Source: Lantana camara (Eukaryota > Streptophyta > Magnoliopsida > Lamiales > Verbenaceae). Taken from it: DNA of 64,000 nucleotides. The stretch's first letter is position 1. Every line of letters begins with the position of its first letter. The stretch covers positions 28,762,001-28,826,000 of the forward strand of contig CM074864.1 of NCBI GenBank assembly GCA_037501455.1. The letters run 5' to 3'. Under the pieces are notes generated by a model that was not told the origin of the DNA, made no database searches, and saw only the letters and a list, made by a program, of their open reading frames with translations. The translations under genes were made by a program, and so were the position numbers. Positions 57,701 through 64,000 of this stretch are shown piece after piece.

Positions 57701-58234
57701 AAAGGTCACTGGAAATGCCGAAAACTATCGACGAAGTGGCGGTTTCGCCACCCCCTTCCAGCCGCATCTTGGTAAGGTTGTCATCGCTTCGTCGAGCTCT
57801 TCGAAATGGACTACTGATTCGTCGAAATCTGTCGAGAAACGGCTAAGTTTAAGATGTGCGTGTGTTTCGTGTGTGTTTGTGTTGTGAGGGAGGAAAGAGA
57901 AAGAGGCAGGAGAGAGAGAGAGAGCTGATTGGTCTGGCATGTTTAACGAGGGTCCGGGTGTTTTATCTCGGGTCCTTACACGTAAAACGAACGGTAGGAG
58001 GGGCAAACGACGTCAGAATTGGGCAAACTCAGAGTCTACAGACTCGCGTTACTATCTTGAACGCGTTAAAGGGGTCCAAAAGGTCGAAATCTCATCCGAA
58101 CAAGAAATGACCGAAAAACCCCTAAAAAGAGAAAATTACATACAGGCCCCTAAACTCTAAAAGAGTTCAAAATAGGGCCACGCAGAGCACAAAATCACAG
58201 AATTAAACACACGTCGAACGAACTGGATGTTACA
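54770..58234 (-). repeat. Host LTR, right fragment (3.46 kb)
   Basis: Starts with the duplicated AAGCT and continues the LTR broken at 3104, ending ...GGATGTTACA. With the left piece the LTR is about 3.6 kb. Neither a primer site nor a polypurine tract borders it, so it is probably a solo LTR; the flanks AAAGA and GTTCC do not match, so the site is old or rearranged. It carries hairpins at 55242-55256 and 55668-55687. A GC-richer part (57100-58000) with a GA tract (57907-57924) yields several short frames but no recognisable protein. Confidence 0.8.
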
Positions 58235-58451
58235 GTTCCACGAGGCAAGTCTATTGGTGGCACTCCCATCACCTGAAATGTAATAGAAGCGTACAGGATC
58301 GGCCCAATATGTAGATATTATCTACTTTGGTGCCTAAAATCGACACCCTCGCGGTTTTGTTCTTCCCAATGGATTCCCCATCCAGGAAAACGCATCTACA
58401 AGGGAAGGGCGATTTTCGACAGCTACAGTGAGGGGCTGGGCCTGGATACAC
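58235..58451 (-). other. Short spacer with coding-like sequence, function unknown
   Basis: Between the host LTR and Gypsy-D. On the minus strand a frame of about 65 residues (58269-58475, partly overlapping the Gypsy-D LTR) reads CRCVFLDGESIGKNKTARVS then VDNIYILGRSC. It ends in TTTCAGGTGATGG, which looks like a splice acceptor or the edge of an exon. I do not recognise a family. It may be a captured gene fragment or part of a lost retroelement interior. Confidence 0.4.
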
Positions 58452-59365
58452 TGTAACACCCTGACTTTTCAACAATCCAGGTACGGCGTCACGAGAGAAT
58501 TTACCATATTTTGTGAATTATATGCCCTCGCATGCCCTATATGTCAATGTGAATTTATATTAAGCCACGTGCGTTTTAGAATTTAATTAAATATGTTTGG
58601 GCTCGAATGTCCAATACTTAAAAGTTTAGGGACTTAATTATAATTAGGGTGTTTTCGGCCTTCGTGGCTATCTTGAGCTTGGGAATTCGAATTCGAATTC
58701 CAACCTTACCATTGGATTCATTTCGACGATTCGAGTCCAATAGAACTAGCTTCGCCTTTTTCTGAACCCATTTGGACCATCTACCGATTTAAATTCTAAC
58801 TATTTTAACCGAACTGAATAGACCGAACCCCCCTTCTTCTTCTTCTTCATTTGGTGTAGCACGATTTCAAGGAGAAAAGAAGAGAAGAGATTATCACTAT
58901 TCACTCCCATTCTTTGAGCTCAAGGTAAACAATGTATTCCTCTCTTCGAGTGCGTCGTTTCTTTCCTATTGAATCTCGTTTTTAGTGCTTGAATCCATGC
59001 CTTAGTTGAAGATGATGACTAATGTTAAAATATGAAAATTTGCTTCCAATGTCTTCATATTTGATTTAATTAAGCTAAGATTGAAGTATGTTGTTCATAT
59101 AAGTTCCTTTGTCGATTATTTGTTGGAATTTTGTGTGATGCTTGCTTATTTCCCGAACTACCATTTTTGTGCTTCGAAAGCTTTTATGGCTTCTTGTTTA
59201 TTAGTTCGATTCATGAGATTTAAGTGTGTTTAAGTTGATATGTGTGTGATTATATGCCTGTTAATGTTAAAATTGAATGATTTTTGTGGTTATGGTGTTA
59301 CCGGACGAGTCTCCCCCTTTCCCCCTTCTTTTTCTGCCATTGTTACAGTTCTAGGAGCTTGGATG
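58452..59365 (+). repeat. Gypsy-D 5' LTR (3' boundary not resolved)
   Basis: Similarity to 62815-63134 covers the first ~315 bp, including the hairpin GGAATTCG/CGAATTCC at 58682-58701. A splice-donor-like CAAG|GTAAAC at about 58925 resembles the ATCAAG|GTAAGT of the 15808 solo LTR. The LTR end and primer site appear deleted, because the middle of gag follows directly. Confidence 0.72.
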
Positions 59366-59371
59366 CAGTTC

Positions 59372-59760
59372 TCAAGATATGACTCGTCTTGCCACACAAC
59401 TTCTACAAGGTCAAGCAAGACAACGGTGGAAAGAAGCTACCCAACAATTGAAAGCAACAAGCGAAGAGTTGACATGGGAGGTGTTTGTTCGAGAATTTAG
59501 GAAAAGGTTCGCAATGGCCGTTTTACAAGAATGAAAACTCAAAGAATTCTTCACACTTAAGCAAGAAAGTAAAACTGTTACTGAATACACGGAAGACTTC
59601 GAGAGATTGGGTGCGTATGTGCCCCATATCATGATCAACGATGAGGTGAAGGCTAGATATTTCATGGGAGGCCTTCGAGATGAATTCAAGGAAGCTCTAC
59701 TTGCGAAGAATACAAGAACATGGGATAAAGCCACAAAGAGAGGTTTAAAGGTCAAAACAT
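59372..59760 (+). pseudogene. Gypsy-D gag core fragment
   Basis: It begins in mid-core (TRLATQLLQGQARQRWKEA), lacking the N-terminal part, and continues with LTWEVFVREFRKRFA. After a TGA at 59532-59534 come LKEFFTLKQESKTVTEYTEDFERL and the segment ending ALLAKNTRTWDKATK. The motif order matches the Gypsy-C gag. The N-terminal loss coincides with the missing LTR end and primer site, so one deletion probably removed both. Confidence 0.85.
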
Positions 59761-59820
59761 GAGTGCTGGCAAGAGACAAGGAAAGAGGGATGTCGGGGAC
59801 TAGGCTTGAATCGGGTCTAA

Positions 59821-61063
59821 TGTAGCACCCGGAGCACGGGCCACCACATCTCCCGTACCTAAACCCGAACCCGCACATGAAATGGGATATCCATACACGA
59901 GTCGAGGTCTAAGCGAACGGAAAACCACAACTCGCTAGGCTAGGTGGAGCTAAAACTTACTCAAAGTGCGCAGCAAACAAATCAAATAGCGGAAGCAAGG
60001 AGTTCTAACAACATGAAATTTCAAATCAAATATATGCCCCAAGTATCCAAATATACATATCCATAACGAATCATATTTACATAACAAAATACATATCATG
60101 ATCAACTTATTAAATACAAAAAAACATAATGACATGTGATGCACCTAGCACGACCTACACCCAAAAGTGAGACTCGAACGACCCACTTCTCCGCTTAGCT
60201 CGTGCTCAAAAGACCTGCAATCTAAGAGTGGTAAAGGAAAGGTGTCAGTCATAACTCGGCTGAGTGAGGGGGATAACGCACACCCACACACTATACATAT
60301 AGAGCAAAACACGTAAAAAGATAAAGGTTATGAACTGGGAATAGGTTTTTCATACCAAAATATTTTCATAAAATAATTACATATCATATACATATACATT
60401 ACATTCATAAAAACTTTATTCCCATTCCATAATCCAACCATTTCATTAAGCTCGACGAGTACGAGCATCCACCGTTACTTCTTATTACATTACATAAACA
60501 AATCACATTCAATCCTCTACTTCGGTGATGGAAGGGTCGAAATGACATCGAAAAATTACGAAACTTATTTCATTGCGTCCGAATCGTCGAAAGGAGTCCA
60601 ACGTCGAAGAAGGAACTCGAATATGAATTCCCGAGCTCAAGTTATAAATTAAAATGTACACAAGTGTACTAAAATGACTTGTTTTCCAAATAAGTCCAAA
60701 ACTTTCAAAAAGTTGCAATTATATCCAAAGCCAAGTTTTCAATTAAGTCCAATAATTTTAAAATCTTTCATTTACATCCTTAAATCACGTATATCACATA
60801 ATTCATGAAATTAGCATGCTCAGGAATTAAATTCATATATCATAAATTCATAATTCTCAAGAATTCACATCATATTTTCACTTAAGGCATATTGTCGGCA
60901 TTTAATTCACATATTTCATATAATTTCAAATAATTCATATAAGAAACAATAGAATAGAAGTTAAATGCATCAAATAAAAGTGGAAATAAATGTAATTGTA
61001 GAAAATAAACTCACATGTGATACAAACCTGTACGTGCGGACGAGCGAGGTGTCATATTTAAGC
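59821..61063 (-). repeat. Internally deleted gypsy LTR (1243 bp) inserted in Gypsy-D gag
   Basis: Starts TGTAGCACCCGGAGC on the plus strand and is flanked by TCTAA on both sides (59816-59820 and 61064-61068). The first part resembles the host LTR. It then jumps near 60525 from the CTACTTCGGTGATGGAAGGG region to sequence near the far end of such LTRs, with the hairpin at 60612-60631. The right end reads ATATTTAAGC instead of the expected TTACA, so that terminus is altered. Confidence 0.78.
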
Positions 61064-61068
61064 TCTAA

Positions 61069-61298
61069 TCGTGGAAGGAAGACCCCATCAACACGGGAAT
61101 CAAACTAAGAAGATCCGTGGGAAGAAGCATAAAACCGGATATCCTACAAAACCAAAGAAAGAGTTCCAACCGTGTACCCATTGTGGAGGAACCAATCATG
61201 CCTATGACATGTGTCGGGATAGGTTGAAGAGGTGCTACGCTTGTGGGTCAACTGAGCATATGGTTTCCGATTGTGATCAATCGAGAGCTAACAAATAA
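61069..61298 (+). pseudogene. Gypsy-D nucleocapsid zinc-knuckle fragment
   Basis: Continuation of the gag after the inserted LTR: a basic segment (KKIRGKKHKTGYPTKPKK) then two knuckles, CTHCGGTNHAYDMC and CYACGSTEHMVSDC, both good CX2CX4HX4C. It ends at a TAA at 61296-61298. Nucleocapsid binds element RNA for packaging. Confidence 0.86.
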
Positions 61299-62797
61299 CG
61301 AGGGATCAACGACTATGAATTGGGAACCCACATGAACTCGAAGATTGAGGTAATTGCATCTATGGCACGTGCACCCATAAATATTTAAATTTTGCAAATA
61401 TTTGTTCTTCGTGCCATATTTGTTAATAAATTGCTAATTGTTGAATGGTTGCTAGTACGTGTTGGATTGGTGACTATGTGATGCATTCCATTTGCACCCT
61501 TAACCCGACATGCATATTTAGTGTTTACTTAATAGGATATTGCTTCTATCATGCCTTCAGATTTTGTGTCCTATGAGATTGGGAGAGATGGTTGAAGTAA
61601 GGGTCAAGCTAAGGACCTTCCTTGAGATTGAGTTGCTGGTTAGGGTGAAATGAAGATGCATTAAAGAGGAACAAGTTTAAGCAGTTTACTAACGAAGTTG
61701 AAGATTTGGGAAGTTGAGACACCCTTTGGAAATGAGATAATTGTCCAAGGATCGCAAAGTGTTGTTGATCAAAATCCCGAGGTATGATGATTGATTCATT
61801 ATTCAACCGTACCTCTGGAGAAAACGGTTTGATGAAATTTTTTGAAGACTTGATCGAGCCTCTAGTGGACTTTGAATTTTGAAAGAAGAAGAGAACAAGA
61901 TCCTTTTTGGAACTTCTACAAAAGAACCTTTGTACGAAGAAATTCGAGTCGTAAAGTTGATGATGATTTACCGGACTCATGAATCATATGGCGCATCAAA
62001 CGATTAACTGGAGTCCAAGGAATCCAAGCTCTTGAAAAATGAGAGCAAGACCAAGAGAACACTTAAGAAAGGAAGGTTTGGGTTGAAGAAATTTCAAAGG
62101 TAGAGTTATGGTCATGGAGTGAAGATCGGAATGATATATGAAGCATAAGACACACCGACAAATTTCGAGGGTATGATCGTGGGCAAAGAAACTTCAGCAT
62201 TGATTCAAATCATCACAAAGACAAAGTTCCAATGCATCGGTGAATGGTACATTAAACATTCATGTCATGTGAATCATCCATTTTTTTATTGTTCTTTGTA
62301 TTTATTGTTGTTATTTGCTAGTTGCCTCGAGGTAACTTTGAGTGTACAAGTGCGTTTGTCACGTGGTAAGATGAGGGTCGAGTTTGCAATGGACCTTACA
62401 ACGTATCCTTAGAGACCAATTGGAAACTAGTAGTGGTTCGAATTTTAACTTCGGAACACAAGTTGAAGTGATGAGAGAAGGCCTGTTTGGGTTGGAAAAC
62501 GAGTGGCGAAATTTCTTTAACGACCCCACTCGTGATTCTGAGTGGTGAGTGGTTTTGGATGAATACAAACGGTGGGAGTTGAATCACTTTAGACCCTCCT
62601 ATCGTGCGAAACGTTCGAGCTATTGCAAGTTGGGATCGAGTTCGTGTGAAGCTTTAAGCGAGCATTTGAACCCCATTCATTCTTGAAGACCTTTCTCGGG
62701 CTAACCCTTATCGGGATGTCGCGAACCCTAAACTTGGGTGAATACGGGAGAGTTACTCGTAGTTCTAACTCGAGTGGTCAGACTGGGGACCAAGTCC
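61299..62797 (+). other. Degenerate Gypsy-D interior
   Basis: About 1.5 kb where protease, RT and integrase would be expected. A trace near 61714-61760 (VETPFGNEIIVQG type) resembles the segment after the protease active site. Otherwise I see no RT, RNase H or integrase motif in any frame, so the middle is largely deleted or heavily decayed. Confidence 0.6.
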
Positions 62798-62814
62798 TTT
62801 TAAGGAGGGCAGGT
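62798..62814 (+). other. Polypurine tract of Gypsy-D
   Basis: TTTTAAGGAGGGCAGGT before the second LTR; the preceding sequence (ACTGGGGACCAAGTCC) also parallels Gypsy-C. Confidence 0.82.
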
Positions 62815-63134
62815 TGTAACACCCCGACTTTTTGACAATCCTGGTACGGCGTCACGAGAGAGTTTATTTTCGTATATTGTGAATTATATGCCCTCGCATA
62901 CCTTATGTGTCAATGTGAATTTACATTAAGCTACGCGCGCTTTAGAATTTAATTAAATATGTTTGGGCTCGAATGTCTAATACTTGAAAGTTTAGGGACC
63001 TAATTGTAATAAGGGTGTTTTCGGCCTTAGTGGCTATCTTGAGCTCGGGAATTCGAATTCAAATTCCAACCTTACCATTGGATTCATTTTGATGACTTGG
63101 ATCCAATAGAACTAGCTTCGCCTTTTTCTGAAGC
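62815..63134 (+). repeat. Gypsy-D 3' LTR, truncated
   Basis: Homologous to the first ~315 bp of the 5' LTR, up to CTTTTTCTGAA. Beyond that the two sequences differ completely, so a deletion or later insertion removed the rest. Confidence 0.78.
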
Positions 63135-63612
63135 CAAGTTGATTCCGGGGTGGATCATTCGTCGTGTTTTGGCTTCTTCGGTGTAAGGTAATATTAGGAT
63201 ATAGTTAAATCCTAATGAAATGTGCCCATTTTAGACTGCCTGTGACTTATAAGCCTTGTGTATATGTAGATATAAGCGAGGTATATATTTTGATGGTTTT
63301 GTCATATGTTTGAAAGTATGAACGCTATGTATGATCCTATGTATTTTTAGTCTCAGTTTTGATGTGATTTTGAGGTAAGTATAGGTGTGGTATGTATGTA
63401 CGATAGGATAAGTACGATAGGCATGAGTTATGTCTGTCTATTTATCTGTTTGTAGCAGGATTTGAACTTTGAACTTTGAACTTTGAATTTGAATTTGATG
63501 GGCCACGGAGATTTGTGTGAAGGATTCCCGGGACATTGTCAGGCCGTCGGGTATACTCTTGAGTGCAGTCTCCATCTGTTTGAAAGGATGTACCGGAACC
63601 CACCAGGAGGTT
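63135..63612. other. Unassigned stretch left of the CACTA end
   Basis: No gene seen. It contains a short run of TTTGAAC-type repeats (about 63461-63500) and ends in a more GC-rich 100 bp (CCCGGGACATTGTCAGGCCG...). It may be another LTR fragment, but I cannot match it inside the window. Confidence 0.5.
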
Positions 63613-64000
63613 CACTACAAAAAAACAGCCGAATTCCGATGGGAAAAAACCGATTACGGAATTCCAACGGGTAAGGAAATTTGCATTTGAACGGAAAAGT
63701 CGTTCGAATTCCGTCGAAAAATTTAGCAAAATTTAAAAAAAAATTACGCCAAATATTCCAACAGAATTCCGTTAGAAATTTTGGCACAATTCTCAAAAAA
63801 ACCGACTGGATATTCCCTTCGGTTTTATTATTCTTCAATTAAAAAAAAACCCACGGGATTTTCTCGTCGATTTTCCATTGGAATTTCAATGAAATAAAAA
63901 TTCCAACGGAAAACCTACGTGAATATCCCGTCTGTTTTTTTATTCTTCAATAAAAAAAAAGCCGACGGGATTTCCCTGTTGGTTTCCGTTAGAATTTAAA
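63613..64000 (+). mobile_element. CACTA (En/Spm) DNA transposon terminus, cut by the window edge
   Basis: CACTACAAAAAAA is the hallmark terminal repeat of plant CACTA elements. The three bases before it are GTT, a candidate 3-bp target duplication. Inside follow many direct and inverted copies of an EcoRI-like GAATTCCGTYGG motif and related CCGACGGGAT/ATTCCCTTCGG units, the usual subterminal repeat array for transposase binding. The transposase and other end lie beyond the window. Confidence 0.85.

Larger units (their letters stand above)
58452..63134 (+). mobile_element. Gypsy-D: decayed gypsy element, plus strand (right end uncertain)
   Basis: Two related LTR starts (58452 and 62815, both TGTAACACCC...GGTACGGCGTCACGAG) flank a gag remnant, a degenerate non-coding middle and a polypurine tract. 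No primer site is seen after the first LTR, and no RT or integrase is recognisable. The second LTR loses similarity to the first after about 63134. It is the most eroded element besides the host LTR. Confidence 0.82.

Noticed and set aside
57100..58000. GC-richer part of the host LTR with several frames of 70-100 codons, suggestive of a gene
   Set aside because: The frames overlap on both strands, have no recognisable domain and lie inside a TG...CA-bounded LTR; probably promoter/leader sequence.
2977..58234. Host LTR as part of a complete element bordered by the 58235-58451 spacer
   Set aside because: No polypurine tract follows 58234 and no primer site precedes 2977 on the proper strand, so a solo or orphan LTR fits better.
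1..64000. tRNA genes at TGGTATCAGAGC sites
   Set aside because: These are primer binding sites complementary to the tRNA 3' end, directly next to LTRs; no cloverleaf surrounds them.

Overview
This window is plant nuclear DNA made almost entirely of LTR retrotransposons inserted into one another. I see no host gene, rRNA or tRNA gene, or CRISPR array. The plant assignment rests on four things: BARE/Angela-like Ty1/copia elements with ~1.96-kb LTRs (TGTTAGGAA...TTCCAACA) and an initiator-tRNA-Met primer site; Ty3/gypsy chromoviruses with long LTRs (2.6-4.0 kb, starting TGTAACRCCC or ending in GGGYGCTACA) and a C-terminal chromodomain-like tail, which resemble the Tekay/Del lineage; AT-rich plant-type intergenic sequence; and a CACTA transposon end at the right edge. 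I cannot name the species.

Layout. (1) 1-2316: 3' end of a copia element (Copia-1: end of RNase H, polypurine tract, 3' LTR). (2) 2317-2976: AT-rich DNA with a long TA tract. (3) An old minus-oriented gypsy LTR ('host LTR') starts at 2977, is broken at 3104, and resumes at 54770-58234. (4) The 51.7 kb splitting it (3105-54769) is one gypsy insertion (Gypsy-A, minus strand) flanked by the 5-bp duplication AAGCT. It has the form LTR-internal-LTR-internal-LTR, as expected from unequal crossing-over. Its middle LTR received Copia-2 (11571-24054, itself carrying a gypsy solo LTR at 15808-19597), a 405-bp solo LTR (24787-25191) and Gypsy-B (25380-36359, minus strand). Its right LTR received Gypsy-C (41469-51482, plus strand). 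(5) 58235-58451 is a short spacer with coding-like character. (6) Gypsy-D (58452 to about 63134, plus strand) is a decayed element whose gag was split by a 1.24-kb LTR derivative. (7) 63135-63612 is unassigned. (8) A CACTA element begins at 63613 and runs off the window.

State of the genes. Gypsy-C is closest to intact: gag, protease, reverse transcriptase, RNase H, integrase and chromodomain-like tail lie in one frame broken by two stop codons 12 nt apart. Copia-2 has a full domain set broken by a gag frameshift, two stops and the solo-LTR insertion. Gypsy-A and Gypsy-B lack most of the reverse transcriptase palm. Gypsy-B nevertheless has nearly identical LTRs, which implies recent mobilisation by proteins supplied in trans.

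The most unusual signals are in the LTRs. Different gypsy LTR families share three small hairpins whose stems differ in sequence but still pair. Two families carry clusters of short palindromes at similar relative positions. A ~67-nt segment bounded by splice-like AG/GT signals, and a conserved box next to a TATA sequence, recur between families. These suggest a conserved structured LTR or leader. All were found by eye and need alignment and RNA data.
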